Assembly: GCA_001414345.1 (NCBI GenBank)
Contig: LLCB01000016.1
Location: 303,528-367,527 of the forward strand
Direction of reading: 5' to 3'
Length of the DNA: 64,000 nucleotides
Origin: Hymenoscyphus infarciens
Lineage: Eukaryota; Ascomycota; Leotiomycetes; Helotiales; Helotiaceae
Under the pieces are notes generated by a model. The model worked only from the letters and a program-made list of their open reading frames with translations. It was not told the DNA's origin and did not search any database. The position numbers were made by a program, and so were the translations under genes. Within the stretch, counting starts at the first letter, position 1. Every line of letters starts with the position of its first letter. Of the stretch, positions 12,583 through 24,550 are shown piece by piece.

Positions 12583-14724
12583 GTGTCTCTAGACGCAAGA
12601 GTTCTTCGATGTGGCTTGCTAGATTGGGTGGTGTTGTGGAATGGAGGTGACGAGGATTGGGGTGGCTTGAGGCTCAGAATCTTTGGGATTCGGCTTTTCG
12701 GCGCCGGTACCGGTATCGGTATCGGTATCGGCTCATCGGATGTTCGATCGGTGGGTCTTGGTCTTTGGCCTTTCTTTCAAGGAAGGCACCAGATTCTTTT
12801 ACGACCTGTCGTCCAAGTTGTTGGGACTGTCGAGTGTCAGAAAACCAATGACAAGGTCTTTCCATGCGCCCTGTCTTCTGCTGCTGTGGGAAGGCGCAAC
12901 GCAACGTAAGGGTCCTGGAGGATTTTGGCCGCATATCGTGAGTTCGCGAACGAGCTCGGCTTGGTTTAATTGTGCCTCGAGGTTTCTGTTTCTGTTGGTG
13001 TTTGTGTGTTTGTTTCTATTTTGATCCTTCGATGAAAGATCGTGGGGAATATCCGGACATGTTCAATACGTGCGCCAGTCAGTTGCTTTCGTTATGTTCG
13101 ATATGCAAAGGTTTATTGCCGTTGGTATGGAGGGGCACAGTTGCACCAACTTGCTCTCATCCTTCTTGTGTCAATAGTTTCAGGTACGGGGTTTGGGTAG
13201 AAAGATCCCGAAATTGGCAGAGAATCCCAAGATGTCCAATTCAGTTACCAGCGCGTCCTACGACCCAGGTGGTGCTAGATGGAGGGGAACCACTTCAGAT
13301 TTACTAGCTGGTGTGCGAGTACGAGAACGAGTGTTATGAGTTGGGTTTACGGATAATATAATGGAGAAACCCTTGACGGTTTGAACGTGGGGTATGTGTT
13401 AGTTGTACCCCCAAAAGGGATTCTTCTCGATACAGTACCAAGTCCACCATTTGCCTCGGAGTTTGTTTCATCTCGAGTAGAAACTCCACTCATTGGCTGG
13501 TTTTTCATGCTCGCCTTGAGAGGCCCGTTGTGGGTGGTTGCTTGGCTGTGAAACAATCATATCTGTTTTGTTGTATGAATATTACCATGATTTCTTTTTT
13601 ATATCATATCACGAACATCTCCCTTCAGACAGCTGTAGCAGCCGATGAATGTCAAGTCTCAACTCTGTACTCTTGGAGGACTGTTTGCTGTTGGAGTGCA
13701 TACGAGTTTATGTGCATACGAGTACCCGGAAATGAGCTCTAAAAACTTCCATATTTAGCTGACCATACACGTATGGAGGGATGCAACCAACCGTCAGATC
13801 TCTCCAACAAACATCCGATGATATTAGCGTCAGAACTTTAAACGTATTTTCACAAACTGGCTCGTTAATTCACGCTACAACCAGTTAGATATGAATCTGC
13901 GAAAGGTTGTCTCACTATCACATGTTTTGAACTTGGAATTGGTGGCAAGTGAACGTTATCGTCATCTCTGAGATCTTCCAAAGTTCAAACCAACTAAAAT
14001 TGATACCAAGTCACCGAATGATGAAATCGCGTAGACCAATTCTCCCATTTTCATAAAAATGTCCGTCTTGTGTCAAACCCCTGAAATTAGTGAAACTTGG
14101 CCTCCAAGGATGCTAAGCCGTCTTCCTTTTGGTCCTTTTGTGGTCCCACGATGACATCCTGTTGGTCGTACTCGCAGTACGGAGTCCGGACCCGTACCCC
14201 TTGCGGATGATACCCCTGTGGCGCTGTTAATAACCAGGCTAGCCAGTGGCCACACAGACAGCCACGCTTGCTGCCGTACGCGACAGGGATGTCCCAGGAG
14301 GAAGAAGAAGGGGTAAAATTGAATTGCTTCCTTTTCTCCAACACCAACACCAACTTACCCTCCTTCGCCTTGTGTTGGTTCTCTAGTCGTCTCGAAGACT
14401 CCCTACCCCCTCCCCACCCCCTTCGAAGCCCACATTCGTTTCCATTAAGAAGCACCGCACCGCACCAACACGTCCCTCGTGTTCGTTGCGTGGAATAAGT
14501 TGTCCTTTCTACCCACAGAGGCGGCACGCTTGAAGCGGATCCATTCTCTTCGGTGCTGATCAACGATCCTCTCGATACCTTCGTTTCGCCAATCGATTGA
14601 TCTTCCTTCTTTCCTTCCTGTTTCATTTCTTCTTCCCAGATTGTAGCATCAACATTCCTCGTCAACCCCACCACGATATCATTCAAGCTCGACAGTCCGA
14701 ATAGCATCATTCCCCTTCGAACAA
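12583..14724. other. Long intergenic region upstream of the MscS gene
   Basis: About 2.1 kb without a supported gene. It holds a short GGTATC repeat near 12703-12729, and from about 14290 a CT/CA-rich sequence that is probably the long 5' leader of the channel gene. Several short ORFs on both strands have no domain and no splice consistency. Confidence 0.45.
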
Positions 14725-17687
14725 ATGTCATTGCGTTCTCCCAAATCACCACGGGCACCTCTGTCACCTCTTAGATCTCCCACCAACTTCTCCCACCGGG
14801 GCTTCCAACCCCTCGACAACAACGATAGCGAAAGCGATATGGGCTACGATTCGAATATCCAGATGCAGGCCATCCCACGACGTTCGGGTTCTTCGACGGG
14901 TGCTCGAAAGCCCGGCGAAGGCACAAACCTCCCCCAAGACTTCTCGACAGCAAACACATTCAAGAATGAAGAGAAGAAGGGCTTTTTCAAACGCGGTCCA
15001 AAGGGTAGACGAAAGGACCCGAAAGCACCAAAGCCCACCACAAGAGTCAACACAGATGGCGAGGAGGTCGCGATAAATGCCATTGGAAGATTCTACAAGA
15101 AAATCGTCAACTTCTCGGTCGTAACCCGATATTTTGTCTACGTCCTGCCGGTGGGAAGTGCTCTAGCAGTCCCAGTTGTCTACTACGCAGTAACAAACAA
15201 GGATGATTATATTACCAATGCCATTGGAGTCAGAACATATCTCTTCTTCCTCTGGCTCGAAATTGTCTGGTTATCACTCTGGATATCGAAGCTCATGGCC
15301 AAGTTCGTCCCTTGGTTGTTTATGACTTTGATTGGAGTGGTCAGTTCGGGTACCAAAAAGTATGCTCTCATCCTGAAGGCAGTGGAAATTGAGCTCAGTT
15401 TGGTCGGTTGGGCTGTGACTTCTTTGCTTACCTTTACGGCCCTTACCTCGGATACGCTCAACGGTCGAAATAAAGATCCCTTACCTCCCGGTGTCGTAAG
15501 GGACCCAAAGTGGCTTACTATCACGGCACACATCCTTGTACCGCTGCTTATTGCCAGTTTGCTCTTGCTTGGAGAGAAAATGGTCATCCAACTTATCAGT
15601 ATAAATTACCATCGACGTTCATTCGACCAGAGAATCAAGGAATCGAAGCATACCATACACCTACTCGGTCTCCTTTATGATGCATCTCGGACTCTGTTCC
15701 CGACATACTGCCCAGAGTTTGCTGAAGAAGACTATATCATCAACGACACCATCGAGGCTGTTCTTGCAAAGACTGGACATCGCCGAAATGGTTCCAATAC
15801 ACCTCTCAAGGTTCTCGGAGACATCGGGCGTGTGGGAGATAAAGTTACTTCTATGTTTGGAAACATCGCATCTGAAATCACGGGCAAACAAGTCTTCAAT
15901 CCCACTTCCGCTCACTCGGTTGTCATAGAAGCTTTGGAGAAGAACAAGTCTTCCGAGGCACTCGCCCGAAGACTTTGGATGTCATTTGTGGTGGAGGGTA
16001 AGGATTCGCTATATGCCGAAGATCTCGAAGAAGTTCTTGGTCCATCAAGACGTGATGAGGCCGAGGAAGCTTTCAATGCTTTGGATGGTGATGGAAACGG
16101 CGATATTAGTTTGGAGGAAATGATTATGAAGGTTGTCGAGGTTGGTCGTGACCGAAAGGCCATTGCCGCAAGTATGCATGATGTTGGTCAGGCCATTGGA
16201 GTTTTGGACAACATTCTTACATGGATACTGCTTGTTATCATCGTCTTCATCTTTGGTAAGTTCCTGTTGTCCCGCAGAAGAGACCTCCTGCTAACAATTT
16301 TTTAGTTGCATTCCAAAACACCAGTTTCCTCACAACACTCGCGACGGCCGGTACAACTCTACTCTCCCTGTCTTTCGTCTTTGCCGCTACTACGCAAGAG
16401 TTCCTTGGAAGTTGCATTTTCCTCTTCGTCAAGCATCCATTCGATGTCGGTGATCGTGTTGACATTATTGGACCCGACGTCCAACATCTCGTGGTTGAAC
16501 AAATCTCATTACTTTACACCTTGTTTAAGCGAATCGACAACATGAAAATGGTACAGGTTCCCAACATCGTACTCAACAACTTGTGGGTTGAAAATGTAAC
16601 CCGGTCCAAGGCGATGAAGGAACAACTCGAAATGGGAATTTCCTTTGATACTTCGCTCGAGGATATGGAACTTCTCCGTATCGAGATGGAAAATTTCGTT
16701 CGCCACCCCGACAATGCCCGCGATTTCCAACCAGACTTTACTCTTGAAGCTGCTGGAGTTGGTAACATGGACAAACTTGTGCTCAAGATTGAGATTTGCC
16801 ACAAATCCAACTGGCACAACGAGACTGTTCGTGCTGCCCGTCGATCGAAATTTATGTGTGCTCTTGTCATTGCTCTCCGAAAGGTTCCTATCTACGCACC
16901 AGGTGGAGGTGGAGAACCTCTTGGAGGTCCTACGAACCCAGGATACAGCGTAGCGATTTCGGATGCCTTGGCTGCTGAAGCACGAGACAAAGCCAAGGCT
17001 GCCAAAGAGGCTAAGCGCCTTGTACCAGCAGCTACCAAGGATGTTGTAGGCCACGAGGAAGATGCAGCTGACGCCATGAACAGTCGTAACCCATTATCCG
17101 ATGCCGCACATGCTGGCGAAGATGAGAGAACATTGAGCGGTAGCCGAGAGGATAGCGAGGACCGAAAACGCAGTATGGAAATCGAACAACTTCGTGACGG
17201 ATTGAAGAAGACCAAGTCTAACCGCGGTGTCCGAAGAGCTGGTGATCACATCCCAGACGCACCAGCCTCGAGTGCACCAAATATCAGTGTCACCGGACCA
17301 GCTGCATACCAAACATACCAAACAACCGGGTATGGCAGCGGAGAAATCCTAGACGAGGAAGCGGAAATGGGAATTCATCAGACTTCTTCCACAGGTCCAT
17401 TAGGCGGAACAGTATCAGATAACTTCGGAGCACAACCCTCAGCCGGTGGTTACAGTATCTACCCTCCGCCAGGACAACCACAATACCAGCCGCAATACCC
17501 ACCACAAGCTCAACCAATCGGCCTACATCCTTTAGGAAGTAGTCCCTCTCAACAGCCAACGCCGCCTCCACCCCAAGGACGATCACGCAAATTGAGCTTG
17601 AGCGTTCGACCGGGTGGCGGTAATGCTTCTGGTGGAAATAAGGGATCGGGAGCTGGATCCAGTGGCTCGCGTGATGAGTACTCATGA
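14725..17687 (+). CDS. MscS-family mechanosensitive ion channel with EF hand
   Basis: A membrane channel of the fungal/plant MscS-like class (fission yeast Msy1/Msy2 type), thought to release ions and control calcium under hypo-osmotic stress, usually in ER or plasma membrane. Exons 14725-16255 and 16306-17687 give 970 residues. Residues 1-120 are a basic, disordered cytoplasmic part. Several membrane segments lie at about 130-310 (for example FVYVLPVGSALAVPVVYYAV and ILVPLLIASLLLLGE). An EF-hand loop with D454, D456, N458, D460 and E465 follows (LDGDGNGDISLEE). The pore helix and MscS core are encoded around the intron: VLDNILTWILLVIIVFIFG, TAGTTLLSLSFVFAATTQEF, HPFDVGDRVDI and VQVPNIVLNNLWVENVTRSK. 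The C-terminal 200 residues are Pro/Gln/Ser-rich. Gene context gives no extra hint. Confidence 0.93.
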
Positions 17688-18330
17688 TAAACTTGTTCAT
17701 TGACCGACCTACTTTGATTGTTTTCTAATATGACGAACACCACGAATCTGCTTTTAAATCTTTGGTGGTCCAGGGAGGAGTTTATTTTACTATTTGTGTG
17801 GGATACTTTTAGAGATATGGGATCGACGGATGTATAGTGTGTAGATTTGTTAGACTGGGATGGTTACGTACGGGGAAAAGATTGATGGCGAGTCGAAAAT
17901 TAGATATGTCATGATGATATTGTATTGTCTGATGGGAGAAAATTGAAGACCTTTTAAATACAAAATCTTGAATTGTTCCTTTTGAGTGATGAGCTTGCAT
18001 ACCCTATGTAGACAAGGGTTAAAGCGCAAAGTGCTTCCCATTCCCCTCACCCGTGGACAACTTCTCTACCAACAGGACTATTACCATTGGTGGGGACGGG
18101 GACATGGGAGAATGAGAGAAGAGTATGGAAAGGAGATGGAGGTGATGAGATGAGATGAGATGATGAATATAGGTACACTGAAAGGAAAGTGGGTAATTAT
18201 AAAACGAATAAGACCCATGAGAATCGGATAATCTTCCAAAACGACGTGAGTGATACGCGGATTCAACAAAGCACGATTGATTCTCTAACTCTCCCACCTA
18301 GCTCGTCGACTGGTATACAGCAGGCTATAG
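17688..18330. other. Intergenic, 3' of the MscS gene
   Basis: Nothing coding is supported. It likely contains the 3' UTR, then leads into the AT-rich block. Confidence 0.4.
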
Positions 18331-19182
18331 CCTAATCCTGTATAGACGTATGTATACTAAAATAGCCACAGGCTAAAGGCTAAAGGCTAAAGCTATAAAA
18401 CCAAAACTTCCTAGCTAGTCTTACCAAGTCATTTATTCATTCATTCTCCACTCTCCTAAAAAGTTGTACTCTTACTACGCAAAACCTTACTTGGGTGGGA
18501 AAAGTATCTATCTATCCAGTACTTTCTACTCTTCTAAACCTAAGAGGAAAGAAAGAAATAATAGAACTCGGCGTGCTACCTGAGGTGAGGTAAGATAAGA
18601 TAAGATAAGATATCAGGTTCGCTGGTTTAGAGAACTCTTTTCGCAGGCTTCTTATAAGAGGATAGGTAGTCTTCTATGCTATACTATGCTTTAAAGCTTC
18701 TCTAGCTAGTTTATTTCATAGTACTTTAAAGGAGAGTTTATAAGTGATAGTGGTTATAATGATAGAATCTTTCTCGATAGTAGAACTTTAATATATTAAT
18801 TCAGAGTATTGTATATTTTTTTGATAGTATGGATTAGTTAGTTTGTTTACGAGGAGTTTAGTAATAAATAGTAATTGTCAAGTCCTCTGAAGATAGGAGT
18901 GCTGTTATAGAGTATTTTCTATTAGTAGGAAAGAAATCAGTTCCTGCGATTAGAGAATGTCTAAAGAATGGAATCTGGATACTAGGTTTAGGTTCTTATA
19001 AACTAGAGCTAGAGCTGAGCGAATTTCTTTTCTTACTGCCACTTTTTATCGACCGCAGTGGTTGAAGTAAAAACTCCTCTTTTTACTTATTAAGTTTTTC
19101 TCGCCTAGAAATACAGGGTTCGTAGCGTCGTCGTTTCTTGAATACCTTACCTTATAACTCTAAGTTAATCTTATATAGTCTT

Positions 19183-20232
19183 CTAAATATACGCAAAAGG
19201 TCGCTTAACTAAATCGTAAATAAGAAATAGTAAATTATAAAGTATAAAATATAAAATATTAACTTATTTTCTTTGAAGAGCCTATTTAGCTCGTATAAAT
19301 TATTTAAATATATATATAGATATCTAACGAGATACTCTAAATAGTAACCTTATATAAGTTAGTATATATTATTAGTTATTTCTTAATATATTAAGTAATC
19401 GTTTAACTAGTAGTCTTAACCTCGTAACGCGAAATTAGTAGATTATAAAAGATTTATATCTCTAGAGATTTAAATATTTTTTTAGTAGTATATATTCTTT
19501 TTATATATATATACTAAGATATATAAAGTTAAACGAGAGATTTGTATTACTTTTAAATATATATACTAAACACTAGTACTATATATATTATCTTATTATT
19601 TCAAGTAGTATATATTCTAGATATATATAAGCTAAATAAGCTCTAAATTATAAAATATAAAATATTAACTTGTTTTTTTTTTTTCAAAAAAAATTATATT
19701 CTCTCTCTCTCTTATATTTATAAAGCTAAACACTAGAGTCTTATTTATATATAAGTATTAGCTAATAGAGAATAAGAAGAAATAATAAGTAATCTATATA
19801 GTAGTGATTCTACTAGCGTCTCTTTACTATTATCTAACTATTATATTATATTTTTACTATGATTTCTAGATAGATAAAAGAAAGAGAAAGAAGAGAAGGA
19901 GAAAAAAAGAGAAAGAGAGAAAGAGAGAAAGAGAGAAAGAGAGAAAGAGAGAAAGAGAGAAAGAGAGAAAGAGAGGAAGAGAAGAAGAGAAGAGAGATTA
20001 TTTACTACTTTTCTAAAGTCGCTTTATTTATACTAGGAAAAAGTTTCTACTGAAATATTTACTTATCTCCTCGCTTTCTCTCTTCTCTTCTCTCTTCTTT
20101 ATATTCTTACTAACTTTTTATTATTTATATAAAGAGATAGAAGAAGTTTAGAGGCTTAAATAATAATAATCTTATAGCTCTAAATACTTAAATTTTACGA
20201 TTTAGTCTATTATAACCTTTTAGTATATCTAG
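19183..20232. mobile_element. TIR element copy B (non-coding, MITE-like)
   Basis: The left end CTAAATATACGCAAAAGG... and the right end, read in reverse complement as CTAGATATACTAAAAGG..., form imperfect terminal inverted repeats that both continue to ACTAAATCGTAAA. The same ends and an internal block (TTTACTACTTTT ... ACTAGGAAAAA) are found in copy A at 46992-47614. No open frame, so non-autonomous. Superfamily not assigned; the element is RIP-mutated. Confidence 0.6.
19877..19996. repeat. GA-rich microsatellite, core unit GAAAGAGA
   Basis: A purine-only run with about eight perfect GAAAGAGA units, flanked by variants, inside TIR element copy B. Copies A and B both have a GA-rich tract at the corresponding place. 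Confidence 0.9.
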
Positions 20233-20449
20233 AACAATCTATTCTGTTATTTTAGGAACTGAAAATAAAGCCTAGAACTTATAGCTCGCTAGGTCTCGAT
20301 TATTATACTTCGCGAAACTAGACTTTAAGCGAAACTTGCAGAAAGAGAGTCCCATGCGACGACTTAGAGAAAAAGAACTCCTCTAGATTTCTAGCTGTGA
20401 TAAACAATATGTAGTGTTTCAATAGCAAAAGACTATAGTCTTTAAAGTT

Positions 20450-22241
20450 CGACAGTAAAAAAGCAAGATTCGTGGTAGAAGAGTAGAAACGAGATGTGCA
20501 CCAGCAGCCTTAAGATGCGGATATGGTGTGAAGAATAGCTAGTGGTCGCAAGTGTACCATAAAGTGAAAGCCGTAAACCCACCGTATTTTCCACAAACAC
20601 CCGTGATCATTTTACCCCCTCGCTAAAGCTGTATCCAACAAATGCCACTCACAAGAACCTGTTGGGCTGACACTCCCACAAAACACCACAAACATTGAAA
20701 CCTTTGGTATGGGTATAGGAAAAATAAAAGAATGTTGAAATATCACTATGCTCCACGGGAGCTTCGATGATCTTGAACTCTCTCCACCATCACACTTTGC
20801 TCCCTAATTACAGTGAATGATTATTTTCCTTTTCTTTCTTTCCGGGCTTAAATGGAAGTACTCCACGTCGAAGCAGAAGCAAAAAAGCAATGCACAAACA
20901 CCCGAGATTCTGCTCCACTTTGTAGACCACGAGCAGAACCACCAGAGCCAATTCCTCTTCGACGACTGAATGAGATGAGAAAAGAAGCTCCCGGCTTCCT
21001 GGTTCAGCAACATTGTGCTCAGGGTACGTTATCTATTAAAACGACAGTGTTTTCATTTCCGACAGTGAAAATTGTTCACGTTAAGAATGGAACAAAGGTT
21101 CTCTTCCACATGCCCCTCATACACGATCAACTTGAAAAACATATAACCCTCGTGCCGTACAATTGCCGCTTGAAAATACTCAAGTATATCTCCAGTCTTC
21201 CCCAAAGTACCTTCTCCGTAAAAGACTAGAGTCGTTCCAGCTTTCTCGTTGTTTCAGTTTCAATCATCGTCAGTGGTCCTTTATACTTAAATTTTGGCAA
21301 TTTCCTTCTTCTATTTGTTACAAGAAACCACTCCAATGATCCCACGGATTCAAAGCATGAGCAGGATGACATAGAGCGAACGATGTAAGAGAGCTTTTCC
21401 TTGACTTTCAACTCTAAATATTCCCTGTTAACTTTCGCTTCCTGTCCTCTTCAGTGTAGAATGTCAAGTGGGTGACTTGAAGTATGTCAACTTCAAATTT
21501 CACGTAAGTGGAATTAAGTTGGTGTGTAATTCAGTCACTAACCAATAAATAGAAGCCACATTCAACTTAGGGTCACTCGGCCCAGAATTAGAACACTACT
21601 CTATCTGCTTCAAGAGGTAGCTTCGTCTCCATCAAAGCAATCTCATATTTCCCCAAAGCCCTTTCTTCTCGATCCTTCTGGCTGGGGAAATGACATTTGC
21701 AGCCTCCAGCTCAGCAAAAGATACACTCGGTTAGCAAAATCTGAATTTACGTGCATTTCGACTGCGGAAAATCTTTCGGCAGTAGCATGCTCATTATCTT
21801 GCAAACTCTCAGCACTGGTGGACATCGCCGTCGCTAAAAGTGAATTGCCAGGTCGTCAAATACTTCGCTCGGGAGTATCTAGTTGGCCGGGACTCGATTG
21901 ATCTAGCGGTTCCCATCGAGGGTAAAGGCGAATGTCCAAACGCTCTTGTTATTTCGGGTCCAGCTCTTCCTTTTAAGCGGGCGAAGATTATAGGTTGATG
22001 CTCGTCCGGATCCTAATCCCACTTTAATTTGAAACTCATTGCTAGATCATACCACTAGGCATGGCCGCATACTCGACAGAGCTAGTCCCCTTGATCATTG
22101 ATCTAGAGACCTATTGATACAGTATTATCTTGTAATTACTTCTAGCCAAATGCTACAATATGAATGACAAGAAAGAAGAAAGAAATCTATGTAAAAAATC
22201 TAGCTAATCTATATGAAAAAAATACAAAATCTATCGTTGTA
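20450..22241. other. Intergenic region, possible small ORFs only
   Basis: Composition returns to normal. A 125-codon plus frame (20852-21229) shows no domain or splice logic and is not called. A weak small-gene candidate is listed at 21588-21825. The rest shows nothing I can identify. Confidence 0.4.
21588..21825 (-). CDS. Weak candidate for a very small protein gene
   Basis: An ATG at 21825 opens 25 codons (MSTSAESLQDNEHATAERFS...) followed by GTAAAT, a GCTAACC branch-like site, and possible acceptors. Joining at CCAG|AAG gives a phase-0 continuation KDREERALGKYEIALMETKL to a stop at 21588, a protein of about 54 residues. The branch site would be unusually far from that acceptor, and no homologue comes to mind. 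It could equally be chance. Confidence 0.2.
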
Positions 22242-23442
22242 TCATAACTTGGACGCCGGTCTGGAATTTTGCTCCTCTTTTAATCTCACAACGCCCTGTG
22301 AAAAGTTAGTAATTGTAATTCCACAAAGTGACTAGAATGGGAGTTAGGACAAAACATACCTCTTGAAAACAAGTAGCTACCAAAGTCCCATCCGCAGAAA
22401 AAATATGCTGCTGCACAACCCCTCTCCCCTTCCCACTCCATGGACTCGCCATCTCAGAATACATCCACTCATCAGCCCTAAACCTCCTCGGCTCATGGAA
22501 ATAAATGCTATGATCTAGGGAAACCATCATCCCAACCTCATCTTGGCCATCCGCTTTCTCAACATCAGGATGAAACCCCTCTGATTCCTTGAGCTTCTGC
22601 AGATATCTCTTTCTCTGCTCAGTTTCCGGAGTTGCTTTCGTGCCCGCAGGGGGTTCGGCGGGTTCTCCAAAGCGCCAGAGATTATGGATTCGTGAGACTG
22701 TACCGATGAAGTAAGAATCAGACATGTATGCCAAAGCACTGAGATGTGCTTGGTGGCCTCCAGCCTCGCTAATTCGACCGCGGGCTTTAATCCATTGTCT
22801 CGTTCGTTTCGAGTGTTGGTCCTTGCTATCCTTATTCAAGATATCGATTCTTCGACTTATAAATGGAGCATTTCCATCCAAGTCCATATCCTCCGTATCA
22901 TCAGGAGGTACAACCGTTCCAGGCAGAGGTACTGCATGCTCCACCGTTCTAACTCCCCCGCTGTTTTCCCTTGTAAATGACATAGTGGTTGTGAAGATAG
23001 CCTTTCCCCGTTGCCGAGCTTGCACTGTACGTGTGGCAAAGGATCGTCCTTCTCGGACGTGTTCGACATAGTACATTACTGGCATCGTTGCGTCCCCGGC
23101 TAAAACGAAGTAGCAGTGCATGCTATGGACTGTGAAGTTTTCGGGAACGGTTCGTTGGCCTGCTGCTAGACATTGGGCGATTACTGCTCCTCCATATATT
23201 CCACGAGCTCCCGGGGGATGCCATAACGGTCGGGTATTGGTGAACATGTCCTTCGAGAAGAAGAGTTAGCACAGTTCGGGGAAATGGAGGTTTGCACAAT
23301 CGGAGACTTTTGCACAAGCCCGAATGAAGAGAAAGCTTACAGGTGCAATCTGCTTGAGTTCTGTAAGTTCCAAAACATTTTCGATTGCTGATTTCGTTGG
23401 ATCTAGAGGTGGTGGTCTAACAAGAGTTCTTCTATCCGCCAT
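22242..23442 (-). CDS. Peroxisomal acyl-CoA thioesterase II (TesB family)
   Basis: Hydrolyses acyl-CoA to free fatty acid and CoA, supporting peroxisomal beta-oxidation. Exons 23341-23442, 22360-23250 and 22242-22295 give 348 residues. The start is the ATG at 23442 (MADRRTLVRPPPLDPT), since the upstream in-frame codons look non-coding. Double hot-dog fold motifs: WHPPGARGIYGGAVIAQCLA, VHSMHCYFVLAGDATMPVMY, RTVQARQRGKAIFTTTMSF, and MVSLDHSIYFHEPRRFRADE, whose Asp is expected to be catalytic in this family, then GRGVVQQHIFSADGTLVATC. The last exon has only 18 codons and ends in SKL, a type-1 peroxisomal targeting signal. If the last intron were retained, the protein would end in a different tail without SKL (stop at 22306). 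Confidence 0.93.
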
Positions 23443-24396
23443 GGCGTTGGAAGGGGGGTAAAGAAATGTCCTTTGACAGGGCGTCTGCGCTGATAAGAAG
23501 AGCTGAGCTGCTGTGGCTCTTCGCAAAGGATGATTGATTTGAGTTGGAATTATCTTCGTGTTTGCAAACTCCAGGAATGCACGTCTCATCCCTTTTCCTT
23601 AGCAGCAAAGAAAGTTGCTCGGTGGTGGAGTACAGATCAGATGGAATTTTATCAGCCGAGGTTCGGTGAAAGTGAAAGAGACGGCCGGTTGGGACTCCGG
23701 GAGTTTCAAAATATCGGGATCACATGCCCTGGGTATTACCCAGTCTCAGTGACCAGGGGGATTTCCTTTTCGACCTGGGTGTTGGTAAAAGTGAATATTT
23801 ATGAATGTCAGTTGAGAAGAGTTTAGTCAGGATTTATGAACTTCATCATTCATCAACAAGTTGTGAATCGGAAACCAACTACCGTAATCCCATCGCCACA
23901 AACACTCGTGCTTTTCCCAATACGGCAATACACGAAAAAAACACATACGACAAAAGTACACGAGTCACATCTGCACCAACCAAATCCGGAAACTCACGAA
24001 AACCTGCGAAATGCAAAATAACGCAAGCATACAGAATCCTAATCAGGAAACATACGAACATCCGCGATTTGCAACAAAGGGTTCATGTCGACCAGTGTCC
24101 CTGGGATGAATACGGAACGGAACCCCCTTTTTAGGTACGGGTAAGCGAATGAGAATGGAGAATGATTCAAGCTTGGGCTTTGTTTCTTTACCTAGGCACT
24201 TATACGAGAACGAGATGTTTTAAATGTGAGAATTTGTGCTTGGTAAGGTGAATTCATTTTAAAAGTGAGAGGTACGTGAAAAAAGCGAGTGTCTTGTGTT
24301 GGCTTCCACTAGCCAAAACAAAACACCGCTAACAACACCACTTCATTTCCCACGTATATGATCAAAAATATATGAAAAAAATATAGTATATCAAGA
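23443..24396. other. Intergenic region with tRNA 3' flank
   Basis: Holds the promoter side of the thioesterase gene and, at the far end, the downstream flank of the tRNA-Tyr gene. A minus-strand run of seven T at 24381-24375 is a likely RNA polymerase III terminator. TACCTAGG is at 24189-24196. The 98- and 109-codon ORFs here have no support. Confidence 0.4.
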
Positions 24397-24550
24397 TCTC
24401 TCAGGCGCGAGTCGAACGCGCGACTATGACCCTGCCCGTTAGTAAACGCTAAACACATGGATTTGAGTGTGGGAAGTCTTTAAACTTACCATTCCGGTAT
24501 GACTGAAACAATTACAGCCGGACGCCATAAACCAACTAGACGACCGAGAG
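24397..24550 (-). tRNA. tRNA-Tyr (anticodon GUA), normal intron plus an extra insertion
   Basis: Acceptor strands CTCTCGG (24550-24544) and CTGAGAG (24404-24398) pair with one G-U, followed by discriminator A (24397). The D arm reads TCGTCTAGTTGG. Anticodon stem TCCGG (24522-24518), loop CT-GTA-A with GUA at 24515-24513, a 13-base intron (24511-24499) at the canonical 37/38 site, then CCGGA (24497-24493). The T arm GCGCG-TTCGACT-CGCGC (24421-24405) is perfect. The 5' half, the tyrosine anticodon and the short intron closely match yeast tRNA-Tyr as I remember it. Abnormally, 71 bases separate the anticodon stem from the T stem instead of about five; 24489-24432 look like a GT-AG intron (GTAAGT, TTTACTAAC, GGGCAG). 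A T7 run lies 16 bases downstream. It could be functional or a disrupted pseudogene. Confidence 0.75.
24432..24489 (-). other. Spliceosomal-intron-like insertion in the tRNA variable region
   Basis: Minus-strand sequence begins GTAAGT, contains the perfect branch consensus TACTAAC and ends GGGCAG, 58 bases in all, a typical size for fungal introns. It lies between anticodon stem and T arm, where eukaryotic nuclear tRNA genes do not normally carry introns. Removing it leaves a 13-base variable region. Confidence 0.5.

Larger units (their letters stand above)
18330..20450. repeat. AT-rich, RIP-degraded block
   Basis: The base composition switches to strongly AT-rich with loss of CA/TG dinucleotides. 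It contains a TAAGA microsatellite (near 18592-18611), a TIR element (19183-20232) and a GA-rich microsatellite inside that element. No genes. Confidence 0.75.

Noticed and set aside
12703..12729. GGTATC tandem units as a possible regulatory array
   Set aside because: Only about four units and no second occurrence near another promoter; treated as a simple repeat.
14087..14767. 226-codon minus-strand frame opposite the MscS leader
   Set aside because: It overlaps the start of the MscS gene on the other strand, has no recognisable motif, and the leader sequence is CT-rich, which opens antisense frames by chance.
20852..21229. 125-codon plus-strand frame
   Set aside because: No domain, no start context, and no supporting splice structure; similar ORFs arise by chance in non-coding sequence.
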